Below, piece by piece: positions 46,089 through 55,762 of a DNA stretch of 64,000 nt (the stretch's first letter is position 1; the number at the start of each line of letters is the position of its first letter). The stretch comes from Nostoc mirabile CHAB5784. Its GTDB lineage: Bacteria; Cyanobacteriota; Cyanobacteriia; Cyanobacteriales; Nostocaceae. Position numbers and translations under genes: made by a program. The stretch covers positions 245,655-309,654 of the forward strand of contig NZ_JAIVFS010000001.1 in NCBI RefSeq assembly GCF_020829645.1, given 5' to 3'. Under the pieces are notes generated by a model. The model was not told where the DNA came from. It saw nothing but the letters and a program-made list of their open reading frames with translations, and did no database searches.

Positions 46089-46937
46089 TTGAATTTAACA
46101 GAGCGATTACAAACTTCCCTGGCTGAGATTGCGCGAGAACGCGATCCTTATATGGCAACGGCTGGACATTTTTTTGTCCAAGAATACATCCGCCAGCAAT
46201 TTTCCCAATGGGGGAGTGTGGAAATCCACACCTTTGAAGTCAGGGGTAAAGCTTGTAAGAACTTGATATTAAATTTACCCTCCCAAGGGAGACGACAAAA
46301 AAAGGATTTGCCACCGATTTTAATTGGCGCTCATTATGATGGCGTTCCGGGAACAGTAGCGGCTGATGATAATGCCACGGGTGTGGCGGTGTTGCTGGAA
46401 TTAGCCAAAAAGTTTGCTGCCCAAGCTATAAGATATCCCTTAAGGCTAGTTGCTTTCGATATGGAAGAATACGGCTTACTGGGTAGTGCTGATTATGCAG
46501 CCCTGTTGCACGAACAAAAGCAACAGCTACGCTTAATGATTTCCCTAGAAATGCTGGGCTATACCGATTCTACGCCTGGTTCCCAAAGTTACCCCCCTCC
46601 TCTGGAACGCTTCTACCCAGACAGAGGCGATTTTATTGCTTTAATTGGCAATTTGCGAACATTGCCTGACTTAATTGGCATGAGCCGTAATATTCGCAAA
46701 GCTGGCGTATCTAGTCAATGGCTACCTGTGCCGAATCGAGGTTTAATAGTTCCCCAAACCAGACTTAGCGATCATGCACCTTTTTGGGATTTGGGTTATC
46801 CGGCAATGATGGTGACAGATACGGCATTCTTGCGAAATCCCCATTATCACAAAGCTAGTGATGCGATCGCTACTTTAGATTTAGATTTTCTTAGCGGTGT
46901 ATGTGAAGGGTTGGAAATTGCGATTCGGCGGTTGTGA
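46089..46937 (+). CDS. M28-family zinc aminopeptidase-like protein
   Basis: The 282 residues start at TTG (an in-frame stop lies 22 bases before it). ILIGAHYDGVPGTVAADDNA, FDMEEYGLLGSADY and HYHKASDAIATLD hold the two-zinc ligands and catalytic Glu of M28 peptidases. No signal peptide is seen, so it should be cytosolic. Substrate unknown. Confidence 0.9.
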   Translation: MNLTERLQTSLAEIARERDPYMATAGHFFVQEYIRQQFSQWGSVEIHTFEVRGKACKNLILNLPSQGRRQKKDLPPILIGAHYDGVPGTVAADDNATGVAVLLELAKKFAAQAIRYPLRLVAFDMEEYGLLGSADYAALLHEQKQQLRLMISLEMLGYTDSTPGSQSYPPPLERFYPDRGDFIALIGNLRTLPDLIGMSRNIRKAGVSSQWLPVPNRGLIVPQTRLSDHAPFWDLGYPAMMVTDTAFLRNPHYHKASDAIATLDLDFLSGVCEGLEIAIRRL

Positions 46938-46983
46938 AAAGTTAAGATAAATTAAATAAGTTTATTTTTTGCCCTCTAAAGCA

Positions 46984-47286
46984 TCATTCAACCTGTCGTT
47001 TCTTCCAATAATCTGGTCTGCGCTTTCCATGAGCTATGGCAACAATCCAAATAAACTCCCCAAATTCTGCGTAGAAGATGAGATAGGGAAAACACTGAAG
47101 GACGTAGCGACGCAACTCGGCAATTTTGTACGGCGCTCCTATGCTTGGGTTTTGCTGAATTTTGCCAATAGCCTGCTCCACTTCAGATAAGAAATCTAGC
47201 CCCAAGCCAGCCTTTTGCTCCTCGTAGTATGCGACTGAATTATCTAGCTCTGCTCTAGCTTCGCTGTGAATGATGATTTGCTTCAC
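46984..47286 (-). CDS. RelE/ParE-type toxin
   Basis: The 100 residues show the fold: IIIHSEARAELDNSVAYYEE, LGLDFLSEVEQAIGKIQQNP, RYVLQCFPYLIFYAEFGEFI, IVAIAHGKRRPDYWKKR. Its start overlaps the stop of the upstream antitoxin by four bases. Confidence 0.92.
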   Translation of the reverse strand: MKQIIIHSEARAELDNSVAYYEEQKAGLGLDFLSEVEQAIGKIQQNPSIGAPYKIAELRRYVLQCFPYLIFYAEFGEFIWIVAIAHGKRRPDYWKKRQVE

Positions 47287-47513
47287 GAGTACTTTTCTCG
47301 CAGTTGAGCGAATACCTTGTCTGAAAGTTCACCATAAGCTGTTCCACTACTAATTTCTTCCATCCTTCTCGTTAACTCAACATCCCAAGCAAATTCTGCG
47401 TTATTGTCAACATCTTGATCTAAAGAGTGGATCAAAAAGTAAGCAAGCTCTGCACGCTCTTGCATAGATAGCTGAGATAGTTCAAGCCTAAGTTTCTGTA
47501 CTGTCTCGGTCAT
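47283..47513 (-). CDS. addiction-module antitoxin (TIGR02574-like)
   Basis: The 76 residues read KLRLELSQLSMQERAELAYF, LIHSLDQDVDNNAEFAWDVE, LTRRMEEISSGTAYGELSDK, typical of the short helical antitoxins paired with RelE-type toxins. It is the first gene of the pair. Confidence 0.88.
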   Translation of the reverse strand: MTETVQKLRLELSQLSMQERAELAYFLIHSLDQDVDNNAEFAWDVELTRRMEEISSGTAYGELSDKVFAQLREKYS

Positions 47514-47654
47514 AGTCTGCGATCCTCTTGCGATTAATCAGCATAGAGTTAGTGTTGAATGTGACAGATTAAGGTCATCGGTTTGCCATGAATCGAAGCG
47601 CCACATAATCTTCAATATAAAGGTTTATAGTTTAATACGCTTGGTGTTAGCGCC

Positions 47655-47704
47655 TACCTCCCCAATTCCCCATTCCCCACTCCCCACTCCCCATTCCCCA
47701 TTCC
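47655..47704. repeat. tandem heptamer repeat (CCCCATT/CCCCACT)
   Basis: Six or seven units of CCCCATT-type heptamers lie in a row, the short tandem repeat class known from heterocyst-forming cyanobacteria. An AATACGCTTGG end-like motif of the CAATACG family lies just before it without a partner. Confidence 0.8.
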
Positions 47705-47819
47705 AGTTGTTACCAATCACCACTTCGTGACTATAAGGATTGTACGAATTGACACGAAACAATGAGGCTAATGAATGCCAAGATCAAAAAAAGGATGCCC
47801 CAAGGATATTAAAAGTACT

Positions 47820-49352
47820 ATGCCAGAATTACATCAATCAATTGCCCAGCATTACCACGAACGGACTAAATACAACCCTGAGACTCTCGCCTCCAAAAGT
47901 CAGCAGTTAGACTGGGCTAAACAGCCAGTGCCTTTCAAAGAGTACAAAATTGGCTCTACTTTTGATCTCAAACCCTATATCCAAGAAAAAACAGAGGGAT
48001 TTGCTAATAACCCAGATGCTCAATGGTGGCAAAGACTTTCACGGCTGCTGTTTCGCAGCTATGGATTGACGGCGAGAATGCCTTCTATGGGTAGCGCGGT
48101 GTATTTACGTGCTGCTCCGAGTGCAGGCGGATTATATCCTGCTGAGGTGTATGTGGTTTCTCGTGGTACGGCGTTATTGCCACCCGGTCTATATAACTAC
48201 CAGTGTCGGACTCATTCTCTGATGCATTATTGGGAAAGTGATGTTTGGCAAAATCTCCAAGCAGCTTGTTTTTGGCATCCTTCCCTAGAAAATACCCAAC
48301 TAGCAATTATTGTGACTGCGGTTTTCTATCGCTCTGCGTGGCGCTATGAAGATCGGGCTTATCGGCGGATTTTTCTAGATACGGGACATCTGTTGGGCAA
48401 TATCGAGTTAGCTGGTGCAATTACTGACTTTCGCCCCCATTTAATCGGCGGTTTTGTGGATGAATCGGTAAACGATCTGCTTTATATCGATCCGCAACAA
48501 GAAGGTGCGATCGCTGTCTTACCTCTGGCAGACTTGTTAGATATCAATCAAAATTTGCCAGTGGGATGTACTGCTTTACCTTCCACCACCGAAACCAGTT
48601 ATCCCAAAATCCCCGATGGTGAATTGCTGACATATTTCCATCGACACACCCAGATCCAATCAGGTGTAACTGGCAATTTCAATCTACCAACTATTAAACA
48701 AGAAAAATCTTTGGAGGATAAATATAACTTTCCTTTCTGTTTGAAAATTCCCACTAACACCGTACCTATAGACTGGGGACAAAAGCTGTCAGAATTGGAA
48801 ATTACTATGTATAAGCGACGCTCTACCCGCGCTTATAATGGTGATGATTTAAGCCTCGATGAGTTGAAAAGTTTACTCGATTTTGCTTACCAACCACAAA
48901 ATTACATCGACCAAAGTTTAGATATTTCTCCAGATTACTTTGATTTGAATTTAATAGAAACATTTATTGCTGTTTGCGGAGTCAAAGGATTGGAGGCAGG
49001 TTGTTATTATTACGCACCCAAAGCCCAAGAATTACGCCAAATTCGCTTTAAAAACTTTCGGCGAGAGTTACATTTTCTCTGTTTGGGGCAAGAATTAGGG
49101 CGGGATGCAGCAGCAGTGTTGTTTCATACAGCCGATTTGAAAGCTGCAATCGCACAATATGGCGATCGCGTTTACCGTTACTTACATCTGGATGCCGGCC
49201 ATTTAGGACAACGCTTGAATTTAGCAGCAATACACCTGAATGTAGGCGTTAGTGGTATCGGTGGTTTCTTTGATGACCAAGTAAATGAAGTTTTGGGTAT
49301 CCCTGCTGATGAAGCTGTTCTATATATCACTACTTTGGGACGCCCAAGATAA
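47820..49352 (+). CDS. SagB/ThcOx-type double nitroreductase-fold oxidoreductase
   Basis: This codes for 510 residues from ATG (MPELHQSIAQHYHERTKYNP); an ATG 15 codons upstream is possible. Two FMN nitroreductase-like domains lie in tandem: residues about 70-240 (LPSMG-type RAAPSAGGLYPAEVYVV, RRIFLDTGHLLGNIELAG) and 310-505 (MYKRRSTRAYNG, RYLHLDAGHLGQRLNLAA, GVSGIGGFFDDQVNEVLG). SagB-type enzymes oxidise azoline rings in ribosomal peptides, but no cyclodehydratase or precursor peptide gene lies nearby, so this may be a stand-alone relative of other function. Confidence 0.88.
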   Translation: MPELHQSIAQHYHERTKYNPETLASKSQQLDWAKQPVPFKEYKIGSTFDLKPYIQEKTEGFANNPDAQWWQRLSRLLFRSYGLTARMPSMGSAVYLRAAPSAGGLYPAEVYVVSRGTALLPPGLYNYQCRTHSLMHYWESDVWQNLQAACFWHPSLENTQLAIIVTAVFYRSAWRYEDRAYRRIFLDTGHLLGNIELAGAITDFRPHLIGGFVDESVNDLLYIDPQQEGAIAVLPLADLLDINQNLPVGCTALPSTTETSYPKIPDGELLTYFHRHTQIQSGVTGNFNLPTIKQEKSLEDKYNFPFCLKIPTNTVPIDWGQKLSELEITMYKRRSTRAYNGDDLSLDELKSLLDFAYQPQNYIDQSLDISPDYFDLNLIETFIAVCGVKGLEAGCYYYAPKAQELRQIRFKNFRRELHFLCLGQELGRDAAAVLFHTADLKAAIAQYGDRVYRYLHLDAGHLGQRLNLAAIHLNVGVSGIGGFFDDQVNEVLGIPADEAVLYITTLGRPR

Positions 49353-50012
49353 AAATAATCCTAGAGACGCACAGAATGCAGAGAGTTTTTTTCTGTATTC
49401 TTTGCGTCTATGTACAAGTTATCTTTACTTAGTGTAAACTATCAAACATAAGTAAGTCGGTGGAAAAAACAGAACTATGTTACGAAAAGTAAATACACCT
49501 GAAACCCTTACCAATGACAAAGGACAAATGACAAATGACAAATGACAGCCTTCACCAGTTAGCTTTATTTGCGCCGATTTACTTACTTTACACTGCTAGA
49601 TTCCTATGAAGATTGAACCAACATATACCTCTGTGGGAAGTCTTTTTGAGTAAAGACCCTTATTTTTCATGCCTAAGTATCAAAGAGCGTAGATGTTGCT
49701 CTTAAGGTTTTTTATCGAGAAATTATCAGATATTATATCATGTTCGCTTGATTACTTATTAAACCCGAAGAACCCCACCCCGCCAAAGCTATGCTTCGTC
49801 TCCCCTCCCCGCAAGCAAGCGGGGAGGGGATTAAGGGGTGGGGTGCAATGACTGTGGAAATCATAACTAATTATGCGAACATGATATTACACATTGAAAT
49901 TGCAAATTTAATACATCACAAAATTCACATACTTTACATAAAATCAATTATATTTTTAGATTTAAGCAAATTAAATCTGGTAATATAAAATATTTTTTTC
50001 ACACAACCACTA
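49353..50012. other. 660-bp spacer with several hairpins and tandem repeats
   Basis: AGACGCACAGAATGC and its near-inverse (49365-49410) with a T-run may terminate the SagB-type gene. TGACAAA heptamers lie at about 49515-49547. AAGAGC/GCTCTT with a T-run lies at 49683-49711. A GC-rich palindrome (CCTCCCCGCAAGCAAGCGGG core) lies at 49765-49850. No gene seen. Confidence 0.55.
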
Positions 50013-52808
50013 ATGCTATTTCCAGAGAATGAAAGTCAACGGCGAGAAGTACTTAATCAGTATGAAATTTTAGATACGCCACCAGAAGAAATTTTTGATG
50101 AACTAGCTCAACTAGCTGCTAACCTCTGTGAAACACCAATTGCTCTTATTAGCCTAGTTGATGCAGAACGGGAATGGTTCAAGTCGAAAATTGGAGTAAC
50201 TATATCAGAAATCCCTCGAAGTATTTCCTTTGGAGGTTATACCATCTTGCAAAGTGAAATATTAATTATTTGCGACACTTTGCAAGATGAACGGTTTGCT
50301 ATAAATCCTCTTGTAACATCAAATCATTATTTCCGCTTTTATGCAGGTGTTCCCCTAATTACCTCCAGTGGCTTTGCATTAGGTAGTCTTTGTGTAATTG
50401 ATTTTGCACCGCGAAATTTGACTGTTAAAGAGCAAGTAGCCTTACAACAGTTAGCTAGACAAGTAATTAGGTATTTAGAGTTACATCGACAAAAACTTAT
50501 TGATGATAGCCAAAGGAGTTTTAATCTTCTTTTCTCTAAAAATCCTAATCCCATGTGGGTATATAACCAGAATAATCTGCAATTTTTAGATGTAAATGAA
50601 GCTGCTGTTGTCCACTATGGTTACTCACGAGAAGAGTTTTTGCAAATGCGAATAACTGACATTCGCCTTTCAGAAGATGTGCCTACATTCATAGAATATT
50701 TAAGAGAAAATCACTCTAACTTACATTTTGCTGGACAATGGCAACATCGGCGAAAATGCGGAGAGATTATTGACGTTGAAATTTTCACACATAAAATAGA
50801 CTATGCCAGTTACAACGCTCGGTTGGTTAATATACGAGACATAACAGAACACAAACGAATAGCAAGAACCCTTGATGAAAGTGAAGCTAGATTTAGAATT
50901 ATTTTTGAAGCCATTCCTATTCCATTAATTATTTCGCGTGTGTCTGACGGTTTGATATTATATGCTAATCCAGAGTTAATTAAAACTTTTCGATTTTCAC
51001 CAAAGGATTTAACTAATCGAGAAGTCTTAGATTTGTACCATAAATCAGCCGATTTTGAGTTACTGTTAGAAGCCCTGAATCAACATGGCTTTATTCATAA
51101 CTATGAACTTAAATTAAAAAGAGCAGATGGAACTTATTTTTGGGCGATCGCTTCACTGCAATATTTAAATTTTAATAATGAAGCAGCAATTTTAACAGTG
51201 TTTTATGATATTACAAAACGCAAAACTTTAGAAACAAAACTTCAAGAGCAAAATAACTTTTTGCAGAGAGTCTTTGAAAGTATACCGTTGATGATTGCAC
51301 TTTTTGATACCAATAGCAAACTTCAATGGGTAAACCAAGAATGGGAAAGTGTTTTAGGCTGGAAATTTCAAGACTTCCAAGCTGGCAATGTCCTAGAAGC
51401 GCTATATCCTAATCCTGAATATCGACAAGATGTGATTAATTTTATTGAGTCTGCACAACGCAATTGGAGTGACTTTAAAACTCAGATGCAGAATGGTCAT
51501 TTACTCGACACATCTTGGACTAATGTTAAACTTTCAAATGGTCAAATTATCGGTATTGGGCAAGACATCACAGAACGTAAGCTAACTGAACTGGCTCTAA
51601 AAGCCCAAGCCGAGCGGGAGCAATTGATGCGAACCGTTGCTCAACGGATTCGTCAATCTTTGAATCTTCAAGATATTCTGAATGCAACAGTTCAAGAAGT
51701 GCGAGATTTACTTAGGGTTGATCGAGTGATAGTTTATCAGTTTGATCCAGAGGTGATCGGCGCAATTGTGGCGGAATCGGTGGAACCTGGATGGACTGTT
51801 TCTTTGAACGTCCAGATTCATGATACATGTTTTCAAGCAGGCGCAGGAGTGGAGTATTATCAGGGACGTAAACGAGCGATCGCTAATATTTATGAAGCGG
51901 GATTAGCTGATTGCCATATTCGTCTATTAGAACAGTTTGAAGTCAAAGCAAATTTAGTTGTGCCGATTTTACTAGAAGTAAGCTCTCAAAACCCTGGTTC
52001 TCACCTTTGGGGTTTACTGATTGCTCACCAATGCTCTGGTTTTCGGGAGTGGGAAGAAAATCAATTAGATTTGCTCGATCAACTGACAGTCCAATTAGCG
52101 ATCGCCATTCAACAATCGAGCATCCTTGAGCAAGCTCAAACTGAACTTGTTCAAAGACAAAACGCTCAAGTAAAGTTAAAAAATGCCTTAGCTGAAAAAG
52201 AAGTTCTATTAAAGGAAGTTCATCATCGAGTTAAAAATAATTTGCAAATTGTCTCCAGTTTATTACAACTCCAGTCTCAAACACTCAAAGATCCAGAAGC
52301 CATCAAAGCTCTTCGAGAAAGTCAGAACCGGATTGAGTCAATATCTCTAATTCATAAAAATTTATATACTTCCGCTAACATTGGACAAATTGATGTTGGT
52401 GACTATATCGATAATTTGGCAGCAAGCTTGCTAATTTCTTACCAAATATGGCCTGGTAAAATTGGTCTAGAAACTGATATAGATTCAGTGAGTTTGAATG
52501 TTGACCAAGCTATTGCTTGTGGACTAGTTATTAACGAATTAATCTCCAATGCCCTCAAACACGCTTTTCCCAACCAAGAAACAGGCACAATCAGTATTGC
52601 TTTACGTAATGTTGGTAATAATATCGAGATGACTATCCGAGACAATGGGATTGGTTTACCAGAGAATTTAGATTGGACAACTACTGATTCTTTAGGTCTT
52701 TCGTTAGTATATGACTTGGTTACAGAACAACTCGAAGGCAACATTACTCTAGAACGCAATCATGGAACGGCATTCAAAATTCAATTCACGCAGTTAAATA
52801 ATTCGTAA
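50013..52808 (+). CDS. sensor kinase with DXCF-type cyanobacteriochrome GAF domain
   Basis: The 931 residues are: GAF (1-160), three PAS (about 165-285, 290-405, 412-525), a second GAF (about 545-700), then a HisKA_2-type kinase (LKEVHHRVKNNLQIVSSLLQ, His737/738) with ATPase motifs (NELISNALKHAFP, DNGIGLPEN). The second GAF has D604-T-C606-F and C634-H635 (LADCHIRLLEQFEVKANLVV), the two Cys motifs of DXCF cyanobacteriochromes that bind a bilin, and LWGLLIAHQ after them. It is therefore a likely blue/green-range photoreceptor kinase, cytosolic. Its last four residues and stop come from a repeat. A receiver-containing kinase follows. Confidence 0.9.
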   Translation: MLFPENESQRREVLNQYEILDTPPEEIFDELAQLAANLCETPIALISLVDAEREWFKSKIGVTISEIPRSISFGGYTILQSEILIICDTLQDERFAINPLVTSNHYFRFYAGVPLITSSGFALGSLCVIDFAPRNLTVKEQVALQQLARQVIRYLELHRQKLIDDSQRSFNLLFSKNPNPMWVYNQNNLQFLDVNEAAVVHYGYSREEFLQMRITDIRLSEDVPTFIEYLRENHSNLHFAGQWQHRRKCGEIIDVEIFTHKIDYASYNARLVNIRDITEHKRIARTLDESEARFRIIFEAIPIPLIISRVSDGLILYANPELIKTFRFSPKDLTNREVLDLYHKSADFELLLEALNQHGFIHNYELKLKRADGTYFWAIASLQYLNFNNEAAILTVFYDITKRKTLETKLQEQNNFLQRVFESIPLMIALFDTNSKLQWVNQEWESVLGWKFQDFQAGNVLEALYPNPEYRQDVINFIESAQRNWSDFKTQMQNGHLLDTSWTNVKLSNGQIIGIGQDITERKLTELALKAQAEREQLMRTVAQRIRQSLNLQDILNATVQEVRDLLRVDRVIVYQFDPEVIGAIVAESVEPGWTVSLNVQIHDTCFQAGAGVEYYQGRKRAIANIYEAGLADCHIRLLEQFEVKANLVVPILLEVSSQNPGSHLWGLLIAHQCSGFREWEENQLDLLDQLTVQLAIAIQQSSILEQAQTELVQRQNAQVKLKNALAEKEVLLKEVHHRVKNNLQIVSSLLQLQSQTLKDPEAIKALRESQNRIESISLIHKNLYTSANIGQIDVGDYIDNLAASLLISYQIWPGKIGLETDIDSVSLNVDQAIACGLVINELISNALKHAFPNQETGTISIALRNVGNNIEMTIRDNGIGLPENLDWTTTDSLGLSLVYDLVTEQLEGNITLERNHGTAFKIQFTQLNNS

Positions 52809-52936
52809 TTCGTAATTCGTAATGACGCTCGCGGACTCGCTAACGCAACGCTTTCGTAAATTTTGTTTTGTAATGGGGATTTAACCCCAACACAAAACTT
52901 GCTTTTTTATTGAACCGGGGGACTTAAACCCACGGA
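52793..52936. repeat. repeat element, left arm of a 3-kb inverted pair
   Basis: TTAAATAATTCGTAATTCGT starts the block; GGGGATTTAACCCC and GGGGGACTTAAACCC lie inside. The reverse complement is found at 55763-55905. The start of the repeat supplies the last codons and stop of the kinase gene. Confidence 0.85.
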
Positions 52937-52966
52937 ACTAGTTAACTTTGCATTCGTAAATATCAA

Positions 52967-54463
52967 ATGGGTCAAGCTAGGATTTTAGTCGTTGAAGATG
53001 AAGTGATTGTGGCTAGAACTATTGCCAGCCAACTCAGGCAACTAGGATACATTGTTACGGGTACAGCTTCATCTGGAAAAGTTGCCATTGCCAAGGCATG
53101 GGAAACTCAACCAGAACTAGTATTAATGGATATTATCCTTAAAGGTGAGATGGACGGTATTACTACTGCCAGTCTTATTCGTGAGCAGTTAGACGTTCCT
53201 GTAATTTTTTTAACCGCTTATGGTGACGATCATACTTTAGAAAGAGCAAAAATTACCCAACCTTTCGGATATATCGTTAAACCCTTTACTATAAAAGATT
53301 TAAGAATAGCGATCGAAATTGGGCTTCTAAAACACCAATTAGAGCGTGAACTACGAGAGAATCGAGATCAGTTAGCAACCCTTTTAAACTCAATGAGTGA
53401 TGCTGTAATCGCTACAGATGAAGCCGGAATAGTAACATTCATGAATCCCGCAGCTGAGGCGCTGACTGGCTGGCAGCAAAAAGATGCTTTAGGAAATGAG
53501 GCGACGAAGATTTTTCATATTGTCGATGAACTTACAGGGACTACATTAGAAAACCCAGTAACAAAAGTGCTGCGGGATCAACAGGTTGTTTATTTAGGGG
53601 AATTCACATCTCTGATTACAAGAGACGGAAAAAGAGTTCCAATTGGTGATAGTGCTTCACCACTAAAGCGACGGCTTGACCAGATAAATGGTGTAGTAAT
53701 TGTTTTCTGGGATCTTAGCGAACGACGCCAAACAAAATTGCTAGAGCAAGCATTGGAGAAAGAGCAAGAACTTAATCGTCTCAAGTCCTTATTTATCTCT
53801 ACCGTATCTCATGAGTTCCGTAATCCCCTGACTGTTATTCAAACAGCAGTAGAACTCATAGAAATGCAAGGAGCAAAATTGACAGATGCGAAAAGAGCCA
53901 TCTATTTAAAGCGAATTCAAGGTGCTGTGCAATCTCTAGAAAAACTGATGGAAGAAGTGTTGTTTATGGGCCGCGCAGAAGCAGAAAAACTCGTATACAA
54001 CCCTGCACGACTTAACTTAGAACAATTTTGTCGAGAGTTAATTGAAGATTTTTCTATTGTTGAAAGTAGTGTGTGTGAAATTGTTTTTAATTGTCATAGC
54101 GATCGCACCGACGCTGTAATGGATGAAGGACTCTTGCATTACCTGTTTGGAAATCTCCTCTCTAACGCGGTTAAATATTCTCCAAAAGGTGGCAAGATTC
54201 AGTTTGATTTAATCTGCGACCCGATTAAGAAAGTAGCAATTTTTTATATTCAAGATCAAGGTATAGGCATTCCCGAACCAGACCAAGCTCGACTTTTTGA
54301 GTCATTCTACCGAGCCTCAAATGTCCAATCGATTCAGGGTACTGGATTGGGGTTAGTCATCGTTAAAAGGTGCGTTGATGCTCACAGAGGTCAAATCAGC
54401 GTCACAAGTCAAATTGAAATCGGTACTACATTTACAGTAATATTGCCCTTAAATAATTCGTAA
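52967..54463 (+). CDS. receiver-PAS-histidine kinase
   Basis: The 498 residues start with a receiver (acceptor Asp55 in LVLMDIIL, Lys105 in YIVKPF), then PAS (about 128-255), a HisKA domain (FISTVSHEFRNPLTVIQTAV) and an ATPase (LLSNAVKYSPKGG, DQGIGIPEP, GTGLGLVIVKR). It lies 158 bases after the cyanobacteriochrome kinase, separated by the repeat. The N-terminal receiver could accept phosphate from that kinase, making a relay; this is inference. Its C-terminus LNNS is also encoded by repeat DNA. Confidence 0.95.
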   Translation: MGQARILVVEDEVIVARTIASQLRQLGYIVTGTASSGKVAIAKAWETQPELVLMDIILKGEMDGITTASLIREQLDVPVIFLTAYGDDHTLERAKITQPFGYIVKPFTIKDLRIAIEIGLLKHQLERELRENRDQLATLLNSMSDAVIATDEAGIVTFMNPAAEALTGWQQKDALGNEATKIFHIVDELTGTTLENPVTKVLRDQQVVYLGEFTSLITRDGKRVPIGDSASPLKRRLDQINGVVIVFWDLSERRQTKLLEQALEKEQELNRLKSLFISTVSHEFRNPLTVIQTAVELIEMQGAKLTDAKRAIYLKRIQGAVQSLEKLMEEVLFMGRAEAEKLVYNPARLNLEQFCRELIEDFSIVESSVCEIVFNCHSDRTDAVMDEGLLHYLFGNLLSNAVKYSPKGGKIQFDLICDPIKKVAIFYIQDQGIGIPEPDQARLFESFYRASNVQSIQGTGLGLVIVKRCVDAHRGQISVTSQIEIGTTFTVILPLNNS

Positions 54464-54503
54464 TTCGTAATTCGTAATTCGTAATTCGTAATTCGTAATT
54501 CGG
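54450..54503. repeat. tandem AATTCGTA octamers at kinase 3' end
   Basis: About six AATTCGTA units follow one another. The first unit contains the stop codon of the receiver-kinase gene. Repeat-like DNA without a frame continues to about 54600. Confidence 0.9.
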
Positions 54504-54682
54504 TTTTGCATTAGCGAACGCGAGTGCGTCTCGTAGAGAGCGTCTGGGGATTTGAACCGCACCCACCGCAAAACATACTGCCCTTCTTAGGCAGGGAAAT
54601 TCAACCCGCAAACTTTGTTAAATTCCGAATTATCCTTGAGTGAAGAATCATGAATGATGGCATTTAACACTCGCTTTTGTGA

Positions 54683-55600
54683 TTAACTTACATCCCGATT
54701 TTTGGAATTAAGAACTTGGGTTTGGTAGTGCCGCCATTTTTGCTGCTGACGCGCTCTTTTCTCCTCGGTGAGGCTATCAAAACAATAGGGACAGGAGATA
54801 CCTTGTTCATACTTTGGAGACACCTTATCTGACTCAGTAATCGCATATCCACAACAGAAGCATCGCTCGCAACTTCCTTCCTCCAACCCATGACTGACAG
54901 CTACGCGCTCGTCAAAGACAAAACATTCCCCTTGCCATAAACTTTCCTGGGTTGGAACTTCCTCTAAATACTTGAGAATGCCGCCCTTGAGATGATAAAC
55001 TTCTGCAAAGCCTTGGGCAAGCATGAAGGATGAGGCTTTTTCACAGCGAATGCCGCCTGTACAAAACAGAGCAACCTTTTTGTGTTTAGTTGGGTCGAGG
55101 TGGCGTAGCACATAATCGGGGAATTCCCGGAATGAGCCAGTTTGCGGATTTTCTGCTCCTTGGAAAGTACCGATATTCACCTCATAATCATTGCGGGTGT
55201 CAATCACGGTTACTTCTGGATCGCAAATCAAATCATTCCATTCTTGGGGACTGACATAAGTGCCAACTTGTTCATTTGGGTCAATTTCAGGCAATCCCAA
55301 AGTAACAATTTCTGGCTTCAACCGCACCTTCATCCGCTCAAAGGGCGGGCTTTCGGTATAGGACTCTTTGTATTCTAGGTCTGCTAGACGAGGGTCAGTA
55401 CGCACAAACCAAAGAACAGAATCAATCGCCTGACGCGAACCCGCAATTGTACCGTTAATGCCTTCTTGTGCCAGCAAAATTGTCCCCTTCACACCTTGCG
55501 TTTGGCAGTAAGACAGCAGAGGCTCTCGTTTCTCGGCAAAATCTGGCAGCTTGACAAATTTATACAGTGCTGCAACAACTTGGATATTTTCTGGCTTCAT
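54683..55600 (-). CDS. trhO: tRNA uridine-34 hydroxylase TrhO (rhodanese fold)
   Basis: This codes for 305 residues from ATG ([20 protein letters not shown]); an upstream start at 55648 is less likely. [16 protein letters not shown] and a rhodanese domain with active-site Cys in [12 protein letters not shown] identify the YceA/TrhO family, which makes 5-hydroxyuridine at tRNA position 34 with O2. A Cys-rich C-terminus ([13 protein letters not shown]) suggests a zinc site. The gene is divergent from a tRNA-Ala(UGC) gene 72 bases away. Confidence 0.93.
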   Translation of the reverse strand: MKPENIQVVAALYKFVKLPDFAEKREPLLSYCQTQGVKGTILLAQEGINGTIAGSRQAIDSVLWFVRTDPRLADLEYKESYTESPPFERMKVRLKPEIVTLGLPEIDPNEQVGTYVSPQEWNDLICDPEVTVIDTRNDYEVNIGTFQGAENPQTGSFREFPDYVLRHLDPTKHKKVALFCTGGIRCEKASSFMLAQGFAEVYHLKGGILKYLEEVPTQESLWQGECFVFDERVAVSHGLEEGSCERCFCCGYAITESDKVSPKYEQGISCPYCFDSLTEEKRARQQQKWRHYQTQVLNSKNRDVS

Positions 55601-55672
55601 CCCTTTGGTAATGGAACAATATAAGTTACAATTAACTTCGACAATCAAACTTACCTACTATTTTAACTTTAT

Positions 55673-55745
55673 GGGGGTTTAGCTCAGTTGGTAGAGCGCC
55701 TGCTTTGCAAGCAGGATGTCAGCGGTTCGAGTCCGCTAACCTCCA
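55673..55745 (+). tRNA. tRNA-Ala (anticodon UGC)
   Basis: The 73 bases fold into a full cloverleaf: acceptor GGGGGTT/AACCTCC (one G-T), D arm GCTC/GAGC, anticodon stem CCTGC/GCAGG with loop TTTGCAA, T arm AGCGG/CCGCT with TTCGAGT. The anticodon TGC reads Ala codons. The discriminator base is A; CCA is not encoded. Confidence 0.98.
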
Positions 55746-55762
55746 TTGGATATTAACTCCTG

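Noticed and set aside
47655..47704. Regular short repeats that might suggest a CRISPR array
   Set aside because: Units are seven bases with no unique spacers, and no cas gene is present; this is the tandem heptamer class.
47820..49352. SagB-type gene as part of a ribosomal peptide cluster
   Set aside because: No cyclodehydratase, precursor peptide, protease or exporter lies within several kb; the M28 peptidase is separated by a toxin-antitoxin pair on the other strand.
54450..54503. AATTCGTA array considered as a CRISPR or origin iteron set
   Set aside because: There are no spacers and no DnaA boxes or replication genes; the same octamers occur at element ends across the window.
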